Source: Dreissena polymorpha (taxonomy: Eukaryota; Mollusca; Bivalvia; Myida; Dreissenidae). Taken from it: 64,000 nt of DNA. A program made the translations under genes and the position numbers. Positions 20,940-33,200 of this stretch are shown here, in pieces. Position 1 is the stretch's first letter; each line of letters starts with the position of its first letter. The stretch is from positions 61,880,568 to 61,944,567 of the forward strand of contig NC_068367.1 in the NCBI RefSeq assembly GCF_020536995.1, in the 5' to 3' direction. Below the pieces are notes generated by a model. That model made no database searches, was not told the DNA's origin, and saw nothing but the letters and a program-made list of their open reading frames with translations.

Positions 20940-21235
20940 GGTGCTGAAAATTTCAATATTGTTTCTTATGGTTCTTTAAATTTGCGCGCTGTGTCGCCTT
21001 TATGGCCTATCGTGAAGTCACCGGCTGTGGACCAGAACTTATGCATGGTTTCCCCAGCAAATTGAACGTACTGAGTACCGCTGTCCTGGGACACTTCGAT
21101 GATTTTCTTAATCAGAGCCAACACCACGATTTCCCGGTCTGCATTTTTCCCCCAGATCCGCCCGTCCGTCCTCTGCTGCTCCCCTATAGCCTGCTCCTGT
21201 CCCTCTTCCCTGCTGCTTGCCGACTATGGATTCCG
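20940..21235 (-). other. Coding-like open stretch, unassigned
   Basis: On the minus strand an open frame after a TAG near 21225 reads through GKNADREIVVLALIKKIIEV and continues to HKFWSTAGDFTIGHKGD before a stop near 20945. The amino-acid composition is protein-like, but I do not recognise the family and see no start or splice sites. It may be a gene fragment or a repeat. Confidence 0.25.
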
Positions 21236-21882
21236 AAGATAATTCATATAAACGTATCATCCTGTGGATTTTCCAAGTGCTAGAAAACAACGGGAATTAA
21301 AAGGACGTCCGATTGGAGGGATGGCGTTCTTCACTGGAATAGCAGATTAGCAGAGCCAGCCGACAGAATTCCACATTCCGACCTCCGTGGTTATAAAAGG
21401 CAAAGGCAGTAGGTGATGTATGTACCCCGGGAACGGTAAACATACTGAAACGTACCCGTGAATTTTAACGCTAAATCCGTCGTTGTCGGCTATTTTTTTT
21501 AAATTAATTATGTTCGCTTTTATGTCAATTTTCTGTTAAATGGCCTCTATATTATCGGAACTCATACTGAGAACGCATGTTGATGCAGTTTTTTTTAAAG
21601 AGAAGTTTGTTTAAGATAAACAATATCGTTTTACGCTAATCGGTTGAGCGTAATCTGATTTTGGGCGAGAAAACAACTCGGGTACAGTTCTAATACCGAC
21701 CGGGTACGTCTAAGTATATTTACCGTACCCGGGGTACATGTAAGTATACTTAAAAGTACCCGGGGTACATATAAGTAGTACCCGAGCCGACAATGACCAA
21801 TCGAACGGTAGGTGAAGTCTTCATCTTGTTCAGGGCTTTTCATCGATGCTGTCTGAAGACGCAGCGGGGCCTATGCGCACAC

Positions 21883-21960
21883 AGGGACCTATACAAACAT
21901 GTTTGTATAGGTCCCTGGCGCACACACGCGCACGCACGCACGCGCGCACGCACACACACT
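21883..21960. repeat. Perfect 34-bp palindrome next to an alternating purine-pyrimidine run
   Basis: 21883-21916 (agggacctatacaaaca and its exact inverse) is self-complementary. The next 44 bases are almost all alternating CA/CG, a Z-DNA-prone tract. Confidence 0.9.
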
Positions 21961-22568
21961 AGTTGAAGGCTTCAATAAGTTTATCTTCTGGTGATTCTCG
22001 CTCAAGTCGCGACGCGCACGATCCGCTTGCAGACCGGGGCCTGCACGGATGTAAAATAGCTTATATATGCAAAACAAGCGTCGAAGCTATTCTGCACTCC
22101 CATTTACGGGAAAGAAGTAAACTGCCTTATCTCGTAGCAAAATTCTAGACGATATAGTTGCCTTGTTGGTCATATTCTAATGCGTTAACTGAACAGGTTA
22201 GCCAGGGTTATTCGAGCGTCGCGTATGTCGAAATCCCACCAGAATAGATTATTTCGAAATCCTTGTTTTGATTGATTTCCTGTAGATTTGCATTGCATTC
22301 CGTGTGTGATTGTGGTGATTTCAAGTTAAAAACGGAGCTTTATCGCGGAGGTAAAGTAAATAACTGATCAATTAACTTGCGATAATTATATTGTTAATTG
22401 ATATATTTCTCATTCAGTGAACTCTTATTACATAGGGCAACAGGGTCAATACGGTTGCTTACCTTACATCTTACGAGTGATTGCAGCAAATTCACAGGTA
22501 TTGGGTACTCCTATAAATATGAGGTCGATTTACATCGGTAGATTACGTCTAATTATTTGGACTAAGGT

Positions 22569-22776
22569 ATTGGGCGCGTGGCCAAGTCACTTTAACACTA
22601 TCAGTATGTCATAAAACAACTTTTTTTCATCATTTTTTTAAATTTTGATATAATATATATATATTTATTTATTTATATATATATTATATCAGAATTTTTT
22701 AATTTAATTTTTGAAGAAAAAAGTTTTGTTTTATGACATATTGATAGTATTAAAGTGACTTGGTCAAGCGCCCAAT
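22569..22776. repeat. Inverted-repeat MITE with AT-palindromic centre
   Basis: 'attgggcgcgtggccaagtc' to cataaaacaac at the left is inverted at the right (gacttggtcaagcgcccaat). The centre is a near-palindrome of TATATA and TTTATTTA. Confidence 0.85.
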
Positions 22777-22837
22777 AGAGTCTACCTGTGAGCAAATTAA
22801 TGTGAAACTAGAAATGGCGCGGCAGAGGCCGACGCGT

Positions 22838-24140
22838 ATCCCCACGCTGAATGTTTGACCTAGGTGTGCCCCAGGGTTGGTAATGGGGCCATGCATAGCT
22901 GAGATTGACCGTATTGTCATAAGAGAAGTTCATCATCAATTAGAAGTGAATTGGTGTAGAAATGAAGAAGTTATAGTAAAAGGCAATTTTGGGTGGGTGT
23001 GACAGATGTGGGCTGGGCGCCCCAGGGTTGGTAATTGTGCCATGCATAGTTGAGATTGACCGTATTGTCATAAGAGAAGTTCAGTATCAATTTGAAGTGA
23101 ATCGGTGTAGAAATGAAGAAATTATAGTAAAAGGCAATTTTGGGCGGGTGTGGTCTATGTGGGCGGGGCCCCAGGGTTGGTAATGGGGCCATGCATAGTT
23201 GAGATTGACGGTATTGTCATAAGAGAGGTTCAGTATCAATTTGAAGTGAATCGGTGTAGAAATGAAGAAATTATAGTAAAAGGCAATTTTGGGTGGGTGT
23301 GGTCTATGTGGGCGGGGCGCCCCAGGGTTGGTAATGGGGCCATGCATAGTTGAGATTGACTGTATTGTCATAAGAGAAGTTCAATATCAATTTGAAGTGA
23401 ATCGGTGTAGAAATGAAGAAATTATAGTAAAGGCAATTTTGGGTGGGTGTGGTCTATGTGGGCGGGGCCCCAGGGTTGGTTATGGGGCCATGCATAGGTG
23501 AGATTGACCCTAATGTCATAAGAGACGTTCAGTATCAATTTGAAGTGAATCCGTGTAGAAATGAAAAAATTATAGTAAATGGAATTTTTTGGTGGGTGTG
23601 GCCTATGTGGGCGGGCGCCCCAGGGTTGGGATTGGGGCCATGCATAGTTGAGATTGACCCTAATGTCATAACAAAAGTTCAGTATCAATTTGAAGTGAAT
23701 CCGTGTAGAAATGAAAAAATTATAGTAAATGGAAATTTTTGGTGGGTGTGGCCTATGTGGGCGGGGCGCCCCAGGGTTGGGAATGGGGCCATGCATGGTT
23801 GAGATTGACCGTATTGTCATAAGAGAGGTCCAGTATCAATTTGAAGTGAATCGGTGTAGAAATAAAGAAGTAAATGTAAAATAACCTAAAAAAATGAGTG
23901 ATAATTTCTGACGCGGCCCCACCCCAACCGCTATAACTTTTGACCCAGGGGTCAGATCAAAATTCCAAATAGTGCAGGGTCCCACATATGCTCATAGCTA
24001 CCATGTGTGTAAGTTTCAAGGTTCTAGTGCTTTTAGTGTAGGAGGAGATAGTGGCCAGGACGGACGGACAGACAGACGGAAGGACGGCGGAGATAACCAC
24101 AATATCCCCACCTTTTTTTCAAAAAGCGTGGGGATAATTA
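22838..24140. repeat. 151-bp tandem array inside a hairpin-ended element
   Basis: About seven units, each with 'gccatgcatagttgagattg' and 'gaagtgaatcggtgtagaaa', run from about 22871 to 23880. The left end atccccacgc and right end gcgtggggat are inverted. Before the right end is a GACGGACGGACAGACAGACG run and a stem-loop (atccccacc, then gcgtggggat). Long open frames on both strands come from the repeat. Confidence 0.8.
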
Positions 24141-24436
24141 CTTCCCTACAGAAATCTGGTATTAATGGGACTAGTTCACAGATTGGATAATTTGCAAAAT
24201 TGAAAAGTGTTTAAGATTTGCATATTTGTGTTGTATATACATGTATATAGTTATTTTATTTGCAAGGAAACAGTGATACAGAACATTGAGACATAGCTAC
24301 ATAGTGTGAATTGTATCATAATTTAAACAAATTTGCCATTTTATCAAGTTAAAGAATCCTAACTTAAACAGACTCCTTTTCCCAAAATGGCTAGAAAAAA
24401 ACCTTTTTGTATTTGTTTTTTAGATAGCACACCTTC

Positions 24437-24768
24437 CAGGGCCCTCATTTGGCCGTTTTTACTGCCGAATATCGGCGGCTTCCCCCATGAAAAAAGTATA
24501 CTTTTTTCCCCTTTTTCAGCTAAAAATTCTCCCTCCAAAAAAGAAAAAAATTTTTTTTTACTTTTATACCTATGTTGCCAGCTGGTATGGTGCTTCTGAC
24601 CTTTGATTAAATGTATATTTATGTTAATCACATTGAAATATAGCAATTTTAGGTGTTGAATGGTTGGTGAAAAGATCTTCTAAAATTCCCTTTTTCACCC
24701 AAAACAACGCAAAATTCCCCCTCACGAGGGCTGTGGGTGGCTTCCCCTAGCGGCAAGAGAGGGCCCTG
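24437..24768. mobile_element. hAT-like non-autonomous element
   Basis: The termini cagggccctcatttggccg and, in reverse, cagggccctctcttgccgc are inverted. The interior has the gccgaatatcggcggc dyad and 'ttttttcccc' blocks. Confidence 0.7.
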
Positions 24769-26662
24769 CCTACTTTTTCTACTACATTTATGAAACTTGA
24801 TAGATATATATCATAAACTGCTTTGCTTGAATTGCAAAATTGAATTTTGCTCACACTGAGAGTGACAAAAATTGCCTAGATTATTTACACACAAAAAATA
24901 ATCCATTGTCCAAATGTAGTATTCTTTTTTAAAACAAGCTTACATTGAGAAGGAAATTTTACTGATTACAAATTTACAAAATGGGAAAACAATATGGCCT
25001 ACTGAATGTTAGTACACTCCATGGACAAATTAATGGTTTATACACCTGCATTTAAAGCCAATACTTTCATTATAAAAAAATATTGTGTCAACAAAATCTA
25101 CACATACCGTACATTTCAACCAACAAAAAGTGGCTACAATGAGGAAGTACACAGATAGTGTTTATTGCGAAATCACTATAAAACAGAGGAAATAAACCAC
25201 TAAATTCTTGTTCAGCCTGCTCGAAGTAAATTTCAATCTGCTGTACATGTTGAACTTGTTCAATTGAAAATAAGCTGTATAACTATGTAAAAACTTTGAC
25301 TGAAATCTGTTAATCCGTCCAAAATTCTTTACAGCCGGTGTTTTTTATGGCAATTTCGGGGCCCTATTCTCCTCAAGAAAGACTATATATTTTCCCCAAT
25401 TTTGTAGAAAAAATCCCCCTCCAGAAGTTAAAAAAAAAGAAGATTTTTTTTTATAAAGAACTGTCTAATGATAAATATATCTCAAATTTATATTATAAAC
25501 AACTAACAAAGTAAATAGCTATAATTAATATGATTTTGAATTATTATAAAGAGTTATATCAAATTAGTTTTTCCCAAATCAGTGGACTTTTCAGATGAAT
25601 TGCATTTTTTCCCAAAATGGCCAGGAAAAGGCCTGATGTATCTATCGTGTGTCAATATTTGCTGATAAAAACATTACAATTTGGTCCATTTTATTAATAA
25701 AAAATGCTCCAATTTGCCATTTTATCAATTAAACAAATTCCAATTAGACTCAAATTGGCTAGGAAAACTGAGACTACATGACAGCTGAACTGTCTGAAAC
25801 TAATGTTGAAAGATCATTGATATATATTTAAGAAAAAGGACAGAGACATTCAGCTGTGAATATTACATTCATACATACATGTGTATTCATATAATAAATA
25901 TCATTACATATAAAAGAGTGAATTTTTAATGCTCCCCTTTTCCTAAAAAAAACGACGCATTTTTCCCCTTTGAACAGGCCCCGCCACCATTCCCCTATAG
26001 GTGAAAAAAACACTGAAAGCTTTTGAACACACATGTTTTCCCTATGTATACATGTATCTAATCCTAAATTAACAATTTATTGCTTGACTTTAGGATGTTT
26101 AGAAATAGAGGCATTAATTGTATAAACAATGACAATGTACTAACAATTTCATGATATTTCTGTTCCAAATGTTTGTATTGTATGAAAGTTTTATCAATAT
26201 TTGTTCAAATGCCATGAACACATAATAATACTCTTTAAAAAAAATAGGTGTGTAGGTTTCTAAGTCTCTATTATGTCATCTACAAATATTGGCTGTAGTG
26301 TCCTAGAGGCCTTAGCAAATATTTCACATATTACTCTCTGTTTGCATTTTTTAATCCAGATATACATGTACTGCTCATGCAATTTGTAGGACAACTATTG
26401 ACATGAATTATTAGATTATGTCAAAATGGGTGTTATTTGCGTGAAATATGTATGTACATGTAAGAAAAGAAATCAGTTTAACATCGAGGATGAATTAACA
26501 ATTTAATTTAATTGAGTTATGTATTCCTGATACACATGTAGATGACATGTATTATAATAATATTATTGATGTTTCTTTTCACTTGAACTATATCTTTACT
26601 TTGTTACATTTCAATGTGTAACATAACCATAGTTGTCCTTTTTTCAGCATAAGCATGGTAAA
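24769..26662. other. AT-rich intergenic, with two eroded hAT-like pieces
   Basis: 25325-25640 ('ttttccccaattttgtag', aatccccctcc) and 25930-26015 ('gctccccttttcc', tttttcccctttgaac) are fragments of the TTTTTCCCC family. I see no gene. Confidence 0.5.
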
Positions 26663-26890
26663 TTAACCATTTCCCCCCAAGTGAAAATGGCTTTTGCAAC
26701 CAGCATAAAACCAGAACAGCCTGCACGTAGCTCACAGTCTGTTCAGGTTTTATGCTGTTTGCTGCTCATCAGTATCTAAGGTTTGGAAATGAAGCCTTTA
26801 ATTTGAATTTAGTGAGAAAAGTCTTAAATTAAATTTAACTTTCTATGGGACTGCTGCGTCACAATGCGTATCCTAGTGGTAAAGGTTTAA
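26663..26890. mobile_element. TTAA MITE family C, copy 2
   Basis: TTAACCatttccccccaag opens it and gtggtaaaggtTTAA closes it. It holds the inverted pair cataaaaccagaacagcctg and 'ctgttcaggttttatgctg'. Confidence 0.75.
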
Positions 26891-27027
26891 AGATCAAAAT
26901 TGAGTCGCATGCACATAAGTTCTCGTTAATTTTTTTAAACTAATATATTCCTTACAAAAAAACACCTCAGCAAAAACTGGTAAAGATACAATTTAAATTT
27001 GACGCAACAAAATGTCTGTCTTTACAG

Positions 27028-27215
27028 CTCAGTACACTTTGAGGACGGATTAACCCCAGCATCACCTCCGCACCAGCAGTTACGAGCCAGCCATGCCGGG
27101 GTTCATTGAAGACAACAAGCGTTGCTTGATGATCATAGGTGGTCTGTTGGTGGGCGTTGTCGGTATCCTTGTCATAGTTCTGCCCTTGAGCTTTGCCTCG
27201 CTTGAATACCATGAG
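27028..27215 (+). CDS. SPFH gene exon with ATG (codons 1-41; CDS from 27093)
   Basis: Leader 27028-27092, ATG at 27093, donor gttagc at 27216, phase 0. It encodes the N-terminal anchor ([17 protein letters not shown]) and the start of the SPFH domain. Confidence 0.9.
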
Positions 27216-30200
27216 GTTAGCAGTGGGGTTTTTTCTCACCATTTTGGGAATAATGCCGGGTCCCTTTGGATTGGGAAAAATCGTGGCGTTTTGACTAAAA
27301 TTGGGATTTTTTTTTGCTAACCTTTAATTGGCAATTTTAAGGCCCCATTGTGTACGTACTTTTTCCATCGGGAAATGGACTGAATACTGGACCCGAATTT
27401 GAATGAAAAAAAACAACACTGGTTAGGAAATACTAGATTTGGATTACATTATATTAAGATAGCCAAGAGTCTAATGATTGTGTACGTGCTTTGTTTTTAA
27501 ACTGTGTAAATGGGGCCAGGGCCATATTGGAAAACAATCATGAAGTTTTGAAAAAAAATGGGTCATTAGTTTTGTGGGTTTTGTTAGCTTACAAATACTT
27601 TAAAACTGAGAATAAATGTGTTTTAATATTTTATTTACTATGGTTAAACTTATAGAGCTTTATAGGGAAATGAACGTAATGTTGCAATTTATTTATAAAA
27701 AAAAAAAATAAAACACGCCTTTTGGTATTTTTAGCAGTCATTTAAGGATAATGTATACTTTTTTTAGACTGGGAATGGGGCTGAATTTTGGCTCCATATT
27801 TGATAGAAAAAAAACACTTTCTGTGTTTGAAAAGTGCGGGTTCAAATTGAATTTTCAGTACCAGTGGTCTTCATTTCTTAAGTCCAGAGTTTTTTCATTG
27901 TTAATGAGCATATGTTATATGTTCTCCAAATCTTACTTTTTATATAAATCAAGTAACATACTTTGCGATAATCTGCAGGATATAAAATCTATGTTCGAAG
28001 TTAAAACAGTAGAAAAGCATCACCAAATTAATTATGTATCTATGGTGTTGATTTTATCTTAAACATTTCCAGTTTGGATTCAAAAGACAGAAGAGTACCG
28101 GGAAGGTAGATACAAGCACCGTCTACTCTGGTGGCAAATACCTTGTGGGACCTGACGTGGAATTTAAGAGGTTCAAGGCCGACGCCCACTTTCTTGATCT
28201 TGACAAAGTCGCGATCTTTACCTTTGATAAGCTTGAGGTATTACATTGATAAATGGTGATTGGTTGAAAGTCTACGGTACTTTACTTTGTGTGACATGCA
28301 ACCATGTAAACACAAACCTGATTTGTAAATGCCAAAATGGAGCCCAATAAGTAATAAGTTTTCTAATAAAGAATGCCCTTGAACTCTATTAAGCCGACAA
28401 AACCTTTGGGGGTAACTCTAACAGTATTTACTTTTAAGACACATTTCTGAGTTTATTTATGCCCTTTGACTCTTTTCAGCTTACTAAGCCTTTGGGGGGG
28501 TAACTCTAACTTCTTTTAAGACACATTCCTAAGTTATTTGCCCTTGAACTCTATTTAGCTGACAAAGCCTTTGAGGGGTAACTCTTACTTTTTTTAAGAC
28601 ACATTCCTAAGTTATTATACCCCACAAACGAAGTTTAGGGGGGTATATAGGAGTGAACTTGTCGGTCGGTCTGATGTTTGTCTGTCTGTCGGTTCGTATT
28701 AAGTGTCCGCTCTCTAATTATGCCCCCCTTCGAAGAAGAGGGGGTATATTGCTTTGCTCACGTCGGTAGGTCGGTCGGTCCGTCCACCAGGTGGTTTCCG
28801 GATGATAACTCAAGAACGCTTGGGGCTAGGATCATGAAACTTCATAGTTACATTGATCATGACTCGCAGATGACCCCTATTGATTTTGAGGTCACTAGGT
28901 CAAGGTCACAGGTGAAGGTCACAGTTACTGGAAATAGGCATTATAAATTTATAAGGATTTAGCATGGTTCAAACAAGGGAAACAACTACGGTTTATGCAT
29001 GTTCTTTTTATTACAGATTTGCCTCCCTTTAATTCATTCAAAATCTCATTTTACAGCAGAGATTCCAAATCTGACCTGTAAATGAGCCCCATATTTACTG
29101 CCAGTGCTAGTTTACTATATAGCCTTGCATCATGCATAGATTAGTGTACAAGTAGTACTGCTTTGTACGTTGTTAAATATTATATGTTAAAGAATAAAAG
29201 AAACATTAAATGGGTGGATTTGGTCAGCTGTATCGGGAGGAGGAGGCTGAATATGTCCTGAAATTAGTCAGTGAAAACCAAGATTTGGTCAGGGACAAGT
29301 CAGTAAAAAGTCAGGGAATTTTATTTCATCAGGTGGGTGGCAACCCTGATAAACTACATAGCAACTTCATAATTTGCTTACTGGGGGGCATTGTATTTCT
29401 CAAAGAAATCTTGTTCAAGTAGTTTTTATCCCATCTTCACCAAACTTGGTCAGAAGTTGTATTTACATGATGTCTAGGCCAAGTTCAAACATGGGCCTTG
29501 CCGGGTCAAAAACTAGGTCACGGGGTCACTTAGTGCGTTTTGAACATTCAGCATGTTGTCCGCTCTCTAATTCAAGTAGTTTTCATCCGATCTTCACCAA
29601 ACTTGGTCAGAAGTTGTATCTAGATGATCTTAAGGCCAAGTTCGAACATGGGCCTTGCCGGGTCAAAAACTAGGTCACGGGGTCACATAGTGCGTTTTTA
29701 GCTAACCTGAGCACAACCTGCTCATGGTGAGCTATTGTGATCGCCTTTTGTCCGTCGTGCGTCGTCAACATTTACCTTGTTAAAACTCTAGAGGCCACAT
29801 TTATTGTCCAATCTTCATGAAACTTACTCAGAACATGTGTCCCAATAATATCTTGGAAGAGTTCGAAAATGGTTCTGGTTGATTGAAAAACATGGCCGCC
29901 AGGGTGCGTGGCAGTTTGCTATTATAGTAAAACCTTGTTAACACTCTAGAAGTCACATTTTTTTGTCCGTTCTTCATGAAACTTTGTCAGAACATGTGTC
30001 CCAATAATATCTTGGACGAGTTCGAAAATGGTTCCGGTTGGTTGAAAAACATGGCCGCCAGGGGGCGTGGCAGTTTTCCTTATATGGCTAAAGTAAAACC
30101 TTGTTAACACTCTAGAAGTCACATTTTTAGTCCAATCTTCATGAAACTTTATCTGAACATGTGTGCCAATAATATCTTGGACGAGTTCGAAAATGGTTCC

Positions 30201-33200
30201 GGTTGGTTGAAAAACATGGCCGCCAGGGGGCGTGTCAGTTTTCCTTATATGGCTATAGTAAAACCTTGTTAACACTCTAGAAGTCACATTTTTAGTCCAA
30301 TCTTCATGAAACTTGGTCAAAACATGTGTCCCAATAATATCTTGGACGAGTTCGAAAATGGTTCCAGTTGAATGAAAAACATGGCCACCATGGGGCGGGG
30401 CAGTTTTCCTCATATGGCTTTACTGTATGGTAAAACCTTGTTAACACTCTAGAAGTCACATTTGTGGTCCAATGCTCATGAAACTTGGTCAGAATATTTT
30501 GAACTAATAATATCTGGGAGAAGTTCAAAAATGGTTGAGATCAGTTAAAAAACATGGCCGCAAGGGGGCGTGGCATTTTTCCTGAAATGGCTATTTACTA
30601 CAAAACCTTGTTAACACTCTAGAAGTCACATTTATTATCTAATCTTTATGAAACTTGATCTAAACATTTGTTCTAACAAAAGCTCGAGTGAGTTTGAAAA
30701 TGGTTATGGTGTGTTGAAAAACATGGCCGCCAGGGGGGAGGGGGCAGTTGTCCTTATATGGCTTTAGTGAAAACTTGTTGACACTATATTAGCCACATTT
30801 ATTGGCCAATCTTCATGAAACTTTGTCAGAACATTTGTCCCAATGAAATTTTGCCAGAGATTGAAGCTGGGTCATATGAGCTCAAAAACTAGGTCACACG
30901 GTCAAATATTAAAAAAACATGTTAAATGTCACTTTTTTGGTCCAAAATAATCTTCATGAATCAGCTTGCATTTTTTCAGAATAGTCTAGTTCTTTTGGCT
31001 TTCAGGTGAGTGCCTTAGGGCCTGATGGCCCTCTTGTTTAACATTCAGCATGGTGTCCGCTCTCTAATTCAAGTAGTTTTCATCCGATCTTCACCAACTT
31101 TGGTCAGAAGTTGTATCTACATGATGTCTAGGCAAAGTTCGAACATGGGCCTTGCCGGGTCAAAACTAGGTCACGGGGTCACTTAGTGCGTTTTGAACAT
31201 TCAGCATGTTGTCCGCTCTCTAATTAAAGTAGTTTTTTATCCGATCTTCACCAAACTTGGTCAGAAGTTGTATCTAGATGATCTTAAGGCCAAGTTCAAA
31301 CATGGGCAATGGTGTCCTCTTTTATTCAAGTACTTTTTATCCGATCTTCACCAAACTTGGTCAGAAGTTTTATCTAGATGATCTGAAGGCCAAGTTTGAA
31401 CATGGGCCATGCCAGATCAAAAACTAGGTCACAGGGTCACTTAGTACGATTTACACATTGAGCATGATGTCCGCTCTCTATTTCAAGTAGTTTAAATCCG
31501 ATCTTCATCACACTTAGTCAGAAGTTGTAACTAGATGATGTGTAGGTCATGTTCGAACATGGGCCATGCTGGGCAAAAAACTAGGTCACAGGGTCACTTA
31601 GTGTGTTTTAAACCTCACCATATTGTCCGCTCTCTAATTCTAGTAGTTTTTATCCAATCTTAACCAAAATTGGTCAGAAGTTGTATCTTGATAATGTCTA
31701 GGGTAAGTTTGAATATGGGTCATTCGGGGTCAAAAACAAGGTCACGCGGTCATTCAGTGCGTTTTAAACATCACAATGTTGTCCGCTCTCTAATTCAAGT
31801 AGTTTTCATTCAATCTTCACCAAACTTGGTCAGAAGTTGTATCTAGATGATGTCTAGGTCAAGTTTGAATATGGGTCATGCCGGGTCAAAAACTAGGTCA
31901 CGGAGTATCTTAGTGCGTTTTAAACCTTACCATGTTGTCCGCTCTCTAATTTAAGTAGTTTTCATCCAATCCTCACCAAACTTGGTCACAAGTTTTATCT
32001 AAATGATCTCTAGGACAAGTTTGAACATGGGTCTTTCTGGGAATAAAACTAGGTCTCGGGGTCACTTAGTGCATTTTTTAACATTCAGCATGGTGTCCGC
32101 TCTCTAATTCAAGTAGTTTACATCCAATCTTCACCAAACTTGGTCAGAAGTTTTATGGAGATGATCTTAAGGCCAAGTAAGAACATGGGCCTTTCTGGGT
32201 CATAACTATGTCAAGGGGTCACTTAGTGCGTTTTAAAAATTGAGCATGGTGTCCGCTGTTTTTTGTGAAGGCGACATGCAAAATATTATGTGTCAATGCG
32301 GCATGTGGGGGTATTTGTCACGTCTGTGACAAAGCTCTAGTTTGCTCTTGAACTCTATTTAGCTGACAAAGCCTTTGGGGGGTAACTCTTACTTCTTTTA
32401 AGACACATTCCTGAGTCATTTGCCCTTGAACTGTATTTAGCTGACAAAGTTGTGGGAGGGGGGTATTTGTCACACTTGGGACAAATTATAGTTTTCGTGG
32501 TCGTTTTCAAACGTCTAGGTGAAGATTTCCGCGCACATGCAGTATTTCCTTCGCAAGGACGAACTTCCCCTGCTTCATGCGGCTTACGACCTCTATTACC
32601 AGGACGTCATGAAAACCACTGCTGTGGATGCTCTAAAGGTAAGTAGTGAAAAAGTAGATATTTCTTTCCTAAAAAAATTGCTCCAAGAAAAATCTCAGCT
32701 TATGAGGCAGGTTATGAAAAAAGAAATCAGAGGAAGATAGATCCTCTGGTGTTTCAATAATTGTTGTTGTTTAAGAGAATTCTTTGATTCATAACTCTAA
32801 TTGTTGTTGTTTAATTGATACTTACCAATAAATAGTCACTGTTTGCAAGTAACCTCTTTTTATGCCCCTGGATCGAATGATCGGGGGTATATTGTTGTTT
32901 GCCTGTCTGTCTGTTATTCTGTCCCAAAACTTTAACCATGGTTAAAGTTTGATAACTTTTCAATATTGAAGATAGCAACTTCATATTTGGCATGCATGTG
33001 TATCTCATGGAGATGCACATTTTGAGAGGTGAAAAGTTAAGGTCAAGGTCATCCTTCAAAGTCAAAGGTCAAATATCATTGTATTTTTCTTTCCTAAAAC
33101 TTTACCCTTCGTTAAAGTTTGGTCATAACTTTTTGAATATTGAAGATAGCAACTTGATAATCGGCATGCATGTGTATCTCATAAAGCTGCACATTCTGAG

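Larger units (their letters stand above)
28617..32342 (+). mobile_element. Outer hairpin-ended Helentron-like element, hosting two nested insertions
   Basis: The left end ataccccacaaacgaagt folds with ttaggggggtat; GTCGGTCGGTCTG and GTCTGTCTGTCGG follow. The body is a tandem of about 155 bp ('gtccgctctctaattcaagt', then 'cttcaccaaacttggtcaga'). The right end is 'gacaaagctctagtt'. Own sequence: 28617-28719, 29416-29697, 31039-32342. The tandem repeat next door supplies the uninterrupted target, aagttatttgcccttg at 28533, showing insertion in a TT with no longer duplication. Confidence 0.8.

Noticed and set aside
21393-21402. TATA box (ttataaaagg) as a promoter
   Set aside because: No gene or plausible first exon follows on the plus strand within reach.
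23422-23820. Repeat protein with MGPCIVEID units
   Set aside because: Both strands are open across a satellite; no signal, start context or splice sites.
29946-30528. 155-codon open frame on the minus strand with repeated [16 protein letters not shown]
   Set aside because: The repeat period of the hairpin-ended element creates it; the unit drifts and carries stops in sister copies.
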